From the NCBI GenBank assembly GCA_027943335.1, contig BSBK01006737.1, forward strand, positions 434,001-498,000: a DNA stretch of 64,000 nt, read 5' to 3'. Below the pieces are notes generated by a model that saw nothing but the letters and a program-made list of their open reading frames with translations, did no database searches and was not told the origin of the DNA. Shown one piece after another: positions 46,020 to 55,938 of this stretch. How positions within the stretch are numbered: position 1 is the stretch's first letter; each line of letters opens with the position of its first letter. Origin of the DNA: Chamaecyparis obtusa. Its lineage: Eukaryota > Streptophyta > Pinopsida > Cupressales > Cupressaceae. Position numbers and translations under genes: made by a program.

Positions 46020-49000
46020 ATGGTGGAGACCAGAGCTTCTTCACACAAGAAATCAGAAGAAACATCTCAAAACTTACTTTTGACCAATACCCCGGGTCCA
46101 ACTCTTGAACAACTCATCAAGTCAGGTATCTACGAAGACGACGGTCTCGGTAACTTTCGATTGAAAATTGGTTACAGACCTCCTCTATCAACTCACAGAG
46201 GTAATCAACAAACTCTTCCTCAATCTATTCCAGGGAGCCCAAAAACTCCTACCATGTCTCAAGCAGGGACAAACCATGGTTCTCTAGGAGGAGGATCCCA
46301 GGGACACCACTCTCAACATAATGCCGACCAAGACCCTACACCCTCTGAAATCCATCGGTGTCAGAATGACGATGAATTCAAAAGAATGATGAGGCATTTC
46401 TTGAAAATGGATAGAGAGGCATACTTTTTGCAATTAGCCCAAGAAGGAGCTAAACTTCCTCCTCACTTCAATGTCGAAGATATCATCACACATGAGGAAG
46501 AAACTCCGATGACGGCCATAATGAACCAGCTGCACGCTATGCAGGTCAAAATGAATAAAATTGAGAAAGAGAAGGAACCCAAGGAATTCTCCATGGAGGC
46601 CCTTTGTCCTTTCCCTTTTGACAAAGACTTGTATATGCCTCCATTCCCAAAAAGAGTGGAGATACCAAAGTATGACAAATATGACGGGCACTCTGATCCT
46701 CAAGATCATGTCAGAGAGTTCTGTACACAATCCATGGAATTCATGCATGAACCGACTTATCTAATGCGTCTTTTTCCTAGATCCTTGGGAGGAGCATCCA
46801 TTCAGTGGTTTTCAAGATTACCTTCTACGATCAAAACTTTTGAGGAATTGATTAAATTGTTTTATCAACAATATTCCTACAATATTCAACATCCGATTAC
46901 CATGATCGATATCTGTAACCTCAAGCAATATCCAGGGGAATCATTCCTAACTTTTCTCAAGAGGTGGCGAAAGAAGTTTTCTTTATATGCTAGACCAATT
47001 CCCGAAATGGAGAAACTTGAAATCTTTATCAATAACCTTGTTCCAGAGCTCAACTATCCATTGCAAATGCAAGATCATGTATCTTTTGATAAAATGGTGG
47101 ATAATGCAATCAAGATTGAGAAAGTACTTGTCAAGAAAGGAGAAATCACACTTCAAAAGGACAAGTCTGAATCGGGATCTAGCTCAAAAGATAAAAACAA
47201 GACCTGGAATAGAAACAAAGGTATCGTCTCTGACGGTGTTGTTGACACTATCCACACCCCATCAAAGGCACCGGCCTACAATCTCACCCTTGCCACCAAA
47301 GCCATTGAAGCTTCAGAGCAAAAATCTGCTGAACCATCTCCAAAGAAGCCATTCAAACGATGGGATAATAAACGAAAGTTTACTCCCCTGGGAGAATCTT
47401 TGGAATCTGCTCTGAGGACCCTGATAGCTGATAACATGATCTCTTTACCACCAATCCGAAAACCTGATCCGGATCCAAAACCATGTTGGTGGAAAGATAA
47501 TGAATTTTGTGCTTTCCATCGAACTAAAGGCCACAGAACTAATGGATGCTTCCATTTGAAGCATACCATTCAAGACTTGATAGATCAAGGGGACATCACA
47601 ATCGATAATCCTACCAGCAATAATGATCACACAGCATTTACAGAACCTTTTCCACAACATGGCAAGGGAGTTTCCACTTCTCAGCCTAACATGGGGGCAA
47701 AAGTCAACTATGCCTACCCTGGAAATGATGTTGTCATCAATATGGTGGAACCATGCCTCTCTGAGAGCTGTAATGTCATCACGATTGTACGAAGAGATAG
47801 AAATCATTCCTCAGCTAATGCAGTTACCAGATCACAAGCTCAGACGCATCTGAAAGGACAAACACCAAATTCATTTGATGTCCCTAAGATACCTTTCAAT
47901 CTCACATCTGCTTCTAAACAGAAGGTTGCCTCGAAATCTCCCAATCCAAAGGATACCAGACCTACATCTTACAGCATCGTACAACAACTCCAGCATACCA
48001 ATGCCAAAATCTCTATGTTTGAGTTACTTCGAATCTCTCCAGCTCACCGAGATATCCTAGACAAAGCTTTGCTCAGCTCTAATGTTCCTGATGATCTAGA
48101 TCTAGACAGGTTCCAAACTATGGTTGGTCATCTAACATCTCCGCAATATATCTCCTTTTCAGAAGAGGATGACAACTCCCTAAGTCACCCACATAATCAG
48201 CCCTTGCACATAGAAGTCTTGATCCAGAACCGTCGAGTCAAACGTGTGTTGATAGATGGGGGCGCAGGCCTCAACATTTGTTCTTACAACTTAATCACAC
48301 AGTTGGGATTCTCAGAGATGGCTATTGATCCTCGAAAGAAGATCACCATAAAAGCCTATGATGAACAAGAAAGAGCTTCTAAAGGCACCATTGTCTTGCC
48401 CATCCGGGTGGGTCCAGTCATCAAAGATACCACATGTCAGGTGCTCGATCTACCATTGGCTTACAATATCCTTCTAGGGAGACCCTGGATACATGAAATG
48501 CAGGCTATTCCTTCAACATACCATCAATGCTTGAAATTTCCCTATGAAGGAGTGGAGGTTACTATCCCAGCTGATCTGAGTACAACTTGTAATACATTGA
48601 AGGAAAGTGCCGATAAACTTGTTCCCAATAACAGAGAATCTTCCATCAAGCAACAAAATGTGGCTTCCACATCTAAGATGGATGACATTGCTAAAGAGAT
48701 CAATATCAAAGAAAATGGGATGGGAGAATACACTATAGAGCCAGTCTTGTCTCTGACATCTCTCCCAATCTCACCTAAGTCATATGGCCAATCCTTGAAG
48801 CAGTCTAAATCAGAACCTAAGGAACCTATGGAAGCATACAAAAGACATTTTGTGGTGGAGCAAGTATCTAAACAAGAATTTGAAGAGGATGAAGCTGTGC
48901 TGGCATGGCTATATAAAGAGGATTCTGAATCTAAAATTGTTCAACCTAGTGAATCTATAGCACCTACAGTCCCTTCTAATTCATATGGTCTAGGAAACAA

Positions 49001-52000
49001 ATTGATAGCCAAGATGGGATATTCTGGTCAAGGACCTCTAGGAATTAGGGGAAAGGGTCTTGTGACCCCCATTTCACATATTGGTCGAGCCAAAAAAGAT
49101 AATGGTGGCATAGGGTTTAAGAAGAAACCCTATCATCTCAAAGGTGGTTGTTCTCATGTCATAGAACAAATTGCACCAGGAGAACCCCTTCTTAAGAAAG
49201 AAGAAACAGAACCCTCTGATGATGATTCAGATAGCTCTGAGCTTATCCCCTATGAAAAATTGCCTAAAGAGATCAAAGATCTTCTTGATGATACAGATGA
49301 TCCTATCAGAAGAATTAATGTAGTAGAAACACAAGAACCTACTGTAGTGCAAGAGATGGTTGTACCACAAGAACCAACCAATCTCGAAGGCAATCAAACT
49401 GATCAAGAAGCAGGGGGTAGTTATTCTGACACTGATTCCCATGAATATGAATTCAAGTCAGAGACTGAGGGTAATCCTTCTTGGGGTATTCATCCTGATT
49501 TCACGCACTTTCTAAGATTTCCTAGAGATTCTGAATCAGAAGATGAGTCAAATGATTATGAATGGGGTGCCATTCCAGAAGAAGATGAGCTTATAACAGA
49601 GAAATTTATTGATGTTATTCACCAATATGTCTCTCAACCCAATGTAGGTCTAGAGCGAAACAATGAACTTAACGTGTCTGATCCACCTATGGCTGAAGAG
49701 GACTCCTATGATGATGTTGAGCCTATTCACGAATTGAACATTCTGAGCTGTAATATCACCTTTGAACTTGAGCATCAGGTTAGGACCAATGATGACATAT
49801 CCACATCCGTGAACACCATATCCCAAGCCTTTCCCACTTTGACTATCCAACGCCCTGATCTTATCGACCAAACTTCCACCAACCCAAACCATGGTATGTA
49901 TACCTTCCCAAATGACTATGCCCTTGCCTGCTACCTCAATGCAGTTGAGCCTATGAGTACTTCCATCAGTGAACCGAGTGTCAGCATGACCGAGTCGGAC
50001 ATCAAATATCTTAGTCAGAAAAACAAGAGTAAAAAGAAAAAGAAAAAGAGTTCTGAGGGTGAAAACCACTTTGTGGCAGTCTCAGAACCGACAAAAGTAA
50101 AAAGAAAAGACGTATCTGAAGGTGAAAACCTCTCTGAGGCACCTAAGGATGAGATATTTGATGTCCTTCCAAGTCATTTACAGGATAGATCTCCAGTTCT
50201 GATTGAGCCAACTCAATCCATCAATTTGGGTACAACAGAGGAACCACAATTGGTACATGTAGCACAATCTCTATCAGACGAAGAGAAACAAAACTTCACT
50301 ATCTTCTTATCAGAGAAAAAGATCAACTTTGCATGGAAATATTCAGATATGCCAGGATTGGATCCCAATCTCATTATGCACCATCTATCCATTGCTCCCG
50401 GAGTAAAACCAATGAAACAAAAATTGAGAAAGATGCATCCTCATGTTGCACTCTTAGTCAAAGCAGAACTAGAAAAACTCCTAAAAGCTGGATTCATCCG
50501 TGTCATAGACTATGCTGAGTGGATTTCCAACATTGTACCTATTTCCAAACCAGATGGTTCAATCAGAGTATGCACGGACTTTAGAGACGTGAACAGAGCA
50601 TGCCCTAAGGATGATTTTCCACTGCCTAACATTGATATGATAGTGGACATGACTGCGGGCTATGAAATATATTCCCTTATGGATGGTTTTTCTGGATACA
50701 ACCAAATCAAAATTGCTCCAGAAGATCAAGAGAAAACAGCTTTCACATGTGCGTGGGGAACTTTCTGTTGGAATGTTATGCCATTCGGACTCAAAAATGC
50801 TGGAGCTACATATCAAAGAGCAATGACATCTATTTTTCATGATATGATGCATAGAACAATGGAGGATTACGTAGATGATACCTTGGCAAAATCCATGATT
50901 AGAACTGAACATCTAACAGACTTGAGCATGATCCTCGACAGAATGGAAAAATTTAGTCTTCGACTAAATCCTAAAAAGTGTGCTTTTGGAGTCACTTCTG
51001 GAAAGCTCCTAGGATACATCGTCTCCAAGAAAGGCATTGAAGTTGATCCAGCTAAGGTCAAGGCTATAATAGAGATGCAACCTCCCACAAATATCAGTCA
51101 AATGAGGACGTTGCAAGGCAGAGTTCAATCTATCAGAAGATTCATATCACAGCTAGCAGACATCTCACAGCCTTTTACAAAAACATTACATAAAGGTGTG
51201 ACCTTTGCATGGAATGAAGAATGCGAGAACAACTTTAAACATATCAAGAAGTATCTATCAAATCCACCTATATTGATGCCTCCTATTCATGGGAAGCCAT
51301 TAATATTATATGTCTCCGCAACAGATACATCACTGGGGGCATTGCTAGCACAGCATGATGAGAACAAGAAAGAAAGAGCCATCTACTATATCAGCCGAAC
51401 TTTAGTGGCCTATGAGAAGAACTACTCAATGATAGAGAAGGCATGTCTCGCTGTGATCTTTGCATCACAGAAATTGAGACACTATATGTTAGCTCATACT
51501 ACTCATTTGGTAGCTAAAATTGATCCACTGAAATATCTCCTAAGCAAAGCTGCCCTCACAGGTAGACTAGCTAAATGGGTCATGCTCTTGAGCGAATTTG
51601 ACATTGAATATGTTGAAAGAAAAGCTATCAAAGGACAGGTCATTGCTGATCAGTTAGCTGAAGCACCACTGTTTGATGATACACCCATGCAAATGGAATT
51701 TCCCGATTCCTCTATCATGCACCTCTCTTCTAGAGCATGGCGATTATTCTTTGATGGCTCCTACACACAGAATGGATCCGGCGCAGGCATATTGTTCATT
51801 ACTCCTCAAGGATACTCGATACCCAAAGCATTCAGATTAAAGTTTCCTTGCACAAACAATATTGCTGAATATGAGGCACTTCTCAATGGTATGAAAATGG
51901 CAATACAGTGGAGAGTTACAGAGATGCACATTCATGGAGACTCACAACTAGTCATCCACCAGGTCAATGATGTGTACCAAACCAAAGATGAAAAGCTCAT

Positions 52001-52202
52001 TCCTTACAAGAGAATGGTCGATGATCTAAAGAAATACTCATCTCTATCACATTTGAGCAAATACCCAGAATGGAGAATAAGGCTGCTGATGCAATGGCAA
52101 CATTATCTACTCTTTTACAACAGCCTGAACATGAACTACGCTACGAGTTCCTGGTGGAAGCCCTATCCTATCCTGCATATGACTCCCCTGAAACCCGCAT
52201 GA
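46020..52202 (+). CDS. gag-pol polyprotein of element D through the second RNase H
   Basis: ATG at 46020 (MVETRASSHKK) is preferred over the upstream TTG because it matches the gag starts of A, B and C. 2060 codons, with no gag/pol shift. Domains by residue: capsid-like gag about 194-320; knuckle CAFHRTKGHRTNGC from 497 (Cys, His, His, Cys); protease with IDGGAG, Asp 746; G-patch about 990-1040 (MGYSGQGPLG, GIGF); acidic and GEN linker about 1150-1420; RT about 1437-1690 with YVDD at 1617; RNase H about 1728-1884; second RNase H about 1907-2006 (FFDGSYTQ, AEYEAL, HGDSQL). A one-base loss near 52038 throws the last 55 codons out of frame, so the last catalytic Asp and integrase are read from the next frame. 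Confidence 0.93.
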   Translation: MVETRASSHKKSEETSQNLLLTNTPGPTLEQLIKSGIYEDDGLGNFRLKIGYRPPLSTHRGNQQTLPQSIPGSPKTPTMSQAGTNHGSLGGGSQGHHSQHNADQDPTPSEIHRCQNDDEFKRMMRHFLKMDREAYFLQLAQEGAKLPPHFNVEDIITHEEETPMTAIMNQLHAMQVKMNKIEKEKEPKEFSMEALCPFPFDKDLYMPPFPKRVEIPKYDKYDGHSDPQDHVREFCTQSMEFMHEPTYLMRLFPRSLGGASIQWFSRLPSTIKTFEELIKLFYQQYSYNIQHPITMIDICNLKQYPGESFLTFLKRWRKKFSLYARPIPEMEKLEIFINNLVPELNYPLQMQDHVSFDKMVDNAIKIEKVLVKKGEITLQKDKSESGSSSKDKNKTWNRNKGIVSDGVVDTIHTPSKAPAYNLTLATKAIEASEQKSAEPSPKKPFKRWDNKRKFTPLGESLESALRTLIADNMISLPPIRKPDPDPKPCWWKDNEFCAFHRTKGHRTNGCFHLKHTIQDLIDQGDITIDNPTSNNDHTAFTEPFPQHGKGVSTSQPNMGAKVNYAYPGNDVVINMVEPCLSESCNVITIVRRDRNHSSANAVTRSQAQTHLKGQTPNSFDVPKIPFNLTSASKQKVASKSPNPKDTRPTSYSIVQQLQHTNAKISMFELLRISPAHRDILDKALLSSNVPDDLDLDRFQTMVGHLTSPQYISFSEEDDNSLSHPHNQPLHIEVLIQNRRVKRVLIDGGAGLNICSYNLITQLGFSEMAIDPRKKITIKAYDEQERASKGTIVLPIRVGPVIKDTTCQVLDLPLAYNILLGRPWIHEMQAIPSTYHQCLKFPYEGVEVTIPADLSTTCNTLKESADKLVPNNRESSIKQQNVASTSKMDDIAKEINIKENGMGEYTIEPVLSLTSLPISPKSYGQSLKQSKSEPKEPMEAYKRHFVVEQVSKQEFEEDEAVLAWLYKEDSESKIVQPSESIAPTVPSNSYGLGNKLIAKMGYSGQGPLGIRGKGLVTPISHIGRAKKDNGGIGFKKKPYHLKGGCSHVIEQIAPGEPLLKKEETEPSDDDSDSSELIPYEKLPKEIKDLLDDTDDPIRRINVVETQEPTVVQEMVVPQEPTNLEGNQTDQEAGGSYSDTDSHEYEFKSETEGNPSWGIHPDFTHFLRFPRDSESEDESNDYEWGAIPEEDELITEKFIDVIHQYVSQPNVGLERNNELNVSDPPMAEEDSYDDVEPIHELNILSCNITFELEHQVRTNDDISTSVNTISQAFPTLTIQRPDLIDQTSTNPNHGMYTFPNDYALACYLNAVEPMSTSISEPSVSMTESDIKYLSQKNKSKKKKKKSSEGENHFVAVSEPTKVKRKDVSEGENLSEAPKDEIFDVLPSHLQDRSPVLIEPTQSINLGTTEEPQLVHVAQSLSDEEKQNFTIFLSEKKINFAWKYSDMPGLDPNLIMHHLSIAPGVKPMKQKLRKMHPHVALLVKAELEKLLKAGFIRVIDYAEWISNIVPISKPDGSIRVCTDFRDVNRACPKDDFPLPNIDMIVDMTAGYEIYSLMDGFSGYNQIKIAPEDQEKTAFTCAWGTFCWNVMPFGLKNAGATYQRAMTSIFHDMMHRTMEDYVDDTLAKSMIRTEHLTDLSMILDRMEKFSLRLNPKKCAFGVTSGKLLGYIVSKKGIEVDPAKVKAIIEMQPPTNISQMRTLQGRVQSIRRFISQLADISQPFTKTLHKGVTFAWNEECENNFKHIKKYLSNPPILMPPIHGKPLILYVSATDTSLGALLAQHDENKKERAIYYISRTLVAYEKNYSMIEKACLAVIFASQKLRHYMLAHTTHLVAKIDPLKYLLSKAALTGRLAKWVMLLSEFDIEYVERKAIKGQVIADQLAEAPLFDDTPMQMEFPDSSIMHLSSRAWRLFFDGSYTQNGSGAGILFITPQGYSIPKAFRLKFPCTNNIAEYEALLNGMKMAIQWRVTEMHIHGDSQLVIHQVNDVYQTKDEKLIPYKRMVDDLKKYSSLSHLSKYPEWRIRLLMQWQHYLLFYNSLNMNYATSSWWKPYPILHMTPLKPA
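50058..50143 (+). ncRNA. Two in-pol hairpin motifs of element D
   Basis: 50058-50080 (inner CCAC/GTGG, loop TTT) and 50121-50143 (outer GGTG/CACC, inner CCTC/GAGG, loop TCT) both have the AAAA bulge. They encode the paired GEN phrases of the linker. The same pair is at 60152-60174 and 60215-60237 in F, at 25705 and 25768 in B, and at 4691 and 4627 in A. Confidence 0.45.
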
Positions 52203-53488
52203 TCTGCACTGTTGTAAGTTATGACTCATCTCGCTACAAAAATTTGTTCTCCTATCTCCACGACCAAATCATCCCTGAGTCCTTTAACCGTTTTGAGAAA
52301 TGAAACCTTATCCGATCCGCATCCCGATATGTCATCATTGGTAATGATCTGTACAAACGAGGTCTAGATGGTACACTGCTTAGATGTTTAGAACGAGAAG
52401 AGTCTCAACGTGCATTAGAGGAAGTCCATGAGGGTATATGTGGGTCACACTCGAACGGGTTAACGTTAGCTCGAAAACTTATTAGGGCTGGGTATTATTG
52501 GCCTGAAATGGAAAAAGAAGCTATTAAATTTGCTAAAAACTATCAACAGTGTCAAGTACATGGCAACTTGATTCATGCTCCAGGGAGAGATCTGATTCCT
52601 TTTACTACACAATGGCCTTTTCAACAATGGGCATTTGATCTCATAGGTGCTATCCATCCGCACTCTTCTAATGGACATACCCATATAATCACAGCTACAG
52701 ATTATTTTACAAAATGGGTAGAAGCAGTTCCTCTAACACAAGCAACGGGGAAACAGATCTCTATGTTCATCCTGAATTACATCATTTGCAGATATGGGAT
52801 CCCTCACTCTATAATCACAGATAACGGGGGACAATTCAAAAACAAGGACCTAGATGACTTATGTGCCAAGTTCAAAATTACTCAACATTGGTCATCTATC
52901 TATTATCCTCAAGGGAACGGACAAGCTGAGGCTTCAAACAAAAATCTCCTGAAGATCTTGCACAGAACAGTGAATAAAACAGGAAGAGACTGGCATCTGA
53001 TGATTAATCCAGCTCTCTGGGCATACAGAACTAGTATCAGAACACCTACAGGGGCTACACCTTTCGCTTTAGTTTATGGGTCTGAAGCGGTACTGCCTAT
53101 TGAGGTTGAAATCCCATCACTCAGGATTAGAATGCATGGACTTGTCACTGATGAAGACTATAGAGTGTCGAGGTTACAAGAACTTGAACTACTAGATGAG
53201 CGCAGACAAGCAGCGTATGATCATCTCAAAGTATATCAAAAGAGAATGTCTAGAGGCTACAACAAGAAAGTCAGACACAGAGAATTTCAGGTTGGTGATC
53301 TAGTGTTGAGAGAAAATCCTAAAAATCAATCACATCGAGAACGCAAGGGGAAGTTTGAACCCAACTGGCTGGGTCCCTTTGTAATCACTGCTACTTTTGG
53401 CTCTGGTGCCTATCAACTCTCAACGACTGAAGGAGAACAGCTCCGAGAACCAATCAACGTTCTCCATCTGAAGAAATTCTACGCCTAA
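52070..53488 (+). pseudogene. Second RNase H tail and integrase of element D
   Basis: The frame continues from the shift near 52038 (MENKAADAMATL), is stopped by TGA at 52301-52303, then open to 53488. Zinc finger: HEGICGSH is intact but the first Cys of the CxxC pair is Tyr (NYQQC, about 52540). Catalytic residues are all present: Asp in WAFDLIG, Asp in IITDNGGQF, Glu in QGNGQAEASNK. The C-terminal module has NWLGPFVI (GPY/F type) and ends LKKFYA. It is the best-preserved integrase core in the window. Confidence 0.9.
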
Positions 53489-53561
53489 GGCATTCAGTGC
53501 TTGGTAAATGTCCTGAAAAAATCTTAAAAATCGGAAAAAGTCCTGAAAAAATGAACATCTT

Positions 53562-53798
53562 GGTGAAAACCTAGCAATAGGCGCCTTGATGATTCACAAA
53601 AAAAAAAATAAAAAAAAATCAAAAGTACAACAAAAAAAATCAAAAAATATCAAAAGTACAAAAAAATTGAAAAAATAAAAAATACAAAAAAATGAAAAAA
53701 GAAAAAAAAAAGTGCCTTGGTGAAAACCTGGAAACAGGCACCTCGGTAGCAAAAATAGAATCTCTACCAAGATGGTGAAAACTCGGCAAACGGGCACC
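53562..53798 (+). ncRNA. Three post-pol hairpin motifs of element D
   Basis: 53562-53585 (outer GGTG/CGCC, inner CCTA/TAGG, loop GCAA), 53719-53742 (GGTG/CACC, CCTG/CAGG, loop GAAA) and 53774-53798 (GGTG/CACC, CTCG/CGGG, loop GCAAA). Inner stems differ between copies yet pair each time, and two of the loops are GNRA tetraloops. A-rich spacers lie between the first and second. Confidence 0.68.
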
Positions 53799-55924
53799 AC
53801 TTGTTCCAAAATGCTCCATCTATCAGCACAATCTTGGTCTTTCCCAGCTTTCAGTCTTGCTTTAGTTTTTACATATCTCCCGGTTTGTTTCTGCATATCC
53901 TGGTTTCAATAAGTCGGTCTGTACACCAATCAGCTCAAGTGTCTGTATCCTATCAATGTTCAAACTTGGGGGCAATCAATGTCATATCTTATAGTCTCCA
54001 ATGTATCTTAGACATGTCATATTCACTCAGAGTCCTTTGAAGCTTCAAGTTGAGTCAGTCAGTCTGTCTCGTCTCCAGAAAGGATTTTGCATCAACAACA
54101 ATCAAACATCAAACTCAAACTGAAAACAATATGTGCTTTTCATGCTTTTATCTCCTTGTATGCTTACTGATTCGCATTGAGATTTTTGCATATTGTGTCC
54201 CTTCGAGCTCTTCAATGATGTCCTTTACAGGATTTAGAGAGTGATGACTGGGGGCATAATCTTTTCTTTGTCTTCTGCTTGTATGTGAAAATCTAACAAC
54301 TTTGGAAATTTTGGATTGAAATGGTGTCCGACTGTAAGAGCCTCTATCTCGAATTGGATGGCCATGCGTACCTCGACCATTGATACCCAAAAAAAATTCA
54401 AGGAAGTTTGATCTAACTATTGTCTTTTTGAGTGAGTTCTTCCTCCTACTGTGGAACGCAATCTTGCCTAAGGATGTGAACGATAAAGGGTCACTACGGG
54501 TAATTCACATTGGATTTAGAATGATTTCTTGACTGTTTGATGTGTTTGTAACGCAAGGCGTACTCAGGTCATCACGACGTGTATGTTTTGATGCTTGTAC
54601 AAATTGCTATATCAAAATGGACATGATATTCAGGTCATCCTGGCGTTTGTGCCTTGATGCTTATATCTAATCCGACATTCAACAACTAAAATCAATATTC
54701 ATATGTCCATGGTTGTTTGACCAGTGGGTGTTGTATTGATTCTTGCACATACAAATCGATATTCATATGTCTATGGTTTCATGGCTAGTGGGCATTGTAT
54801 TGATTTATCCGGTTACCTAAAAAGTTCAATGATGATAACAAATTGACACATGATCAGTGACTAGGTCCTAGGTCTTAGGTTGCATTTCATTTTGCATGTC
54901 TCATTGCATGATCTCACAATGATTAAACGAACTTCAATGCTTAAATGATTCTTCAAATCGCATCTTCAAGTCTAACAAGAGCTGAATCTCACACGAAGGT
55001 TCCTCCAATGAAATAGCAAGTAGAATCCTTTTTCGGGATCAAAATTCAAATCTGAGATCATTCATATTATTAACTACTTGCATATTCGACCTTCAATCAT
55101 CACAGAAATCTAGTATTCAACTTAACTGATTATCTTACATCAAACTATCAAAATTTCAACTTGGTCAACCATGGTCAACTCATGGTCAAATCTAGTCAAA
55201 TTCGGTCTCCAAGACCTCCAAATGATGCAGAATGCGTTCTTGAACGTGTATAACCACTTCTCAAATCAATTAACATGCTTCTAAACCATTTAACGCTGAC
55301 TTCTCTTGTCAGATTTCAATTTTAATCCCGAAGGGGGCATGGTATTGCACATCAATTCAAAGTTTGTAAATCAAAATTCTATCGATCAAATCTATCAATA
55401 TCTTTCATCAGTGATCAAGATAACAATCACGTCTAGTCACTGATTCATCAAAAGTCCTCATCGCTCGGGGCAAATCTATCATCACTTGGGGCATATCAGA
55501 TTCATCAAGATCCATATCAATCTGATATTTTCTTAATCTTGTAAACTGTATCAATTTTTGCAACCATCGGATCATAGTGTTCTTTCCTTGGTTCTTCGGC
55601 AACTGAAGGATTCAGATGTGATACTTGCTAGTTCTGCTAAGACAATCGAGTCTAGAACGGGTCACTCACTTCTTATCAATCCTAAGGTTCAGAATCAGGC
55701 ATTTTGACACTTTTTCGCAATCATAGGTTCATTTGCTGCTACAGTGAACATTATCTTTGGTCATTCAAGACCTATTATCTCCATATCAAGTCAATATCAA
55801 TCAACTCCTATCTCAATATCTTTCAATCGGTTTCTATCTTGAGATCGGTTTATCTTTTGAATCAGTTTCATATCTTTATCAAACACAGACTATCTTTGAA
55901 CCACTGCGCTTCGCACAGTAATTC
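53799..55924 (+). other. Post-pol noncoding tail of element D
   Basis: No gene. Phrases shared with B's tail in the same order are AACTTGGGGGCAA (53963), ACTGGGGGCATAATCTTT (54248), ATTGGATGGCCATGCGTACC (54354), AGGGTCACTACGGG (54487) and TTCAGGTCATCCTGG (54631). This is notable because the flanking text and the LTRs differ between these families. Confidence 0.65.
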
Positions 55925-55938
55925 AAAGAGGGGCAAAA
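55925..55938 (+). other. Polypurine tract of element D
   Basis: AAAGAGGGGCAAAA lies directly before the 3' LTR, with the AATTCAAAGAG lead shared with element B. Confidence 0.8.
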
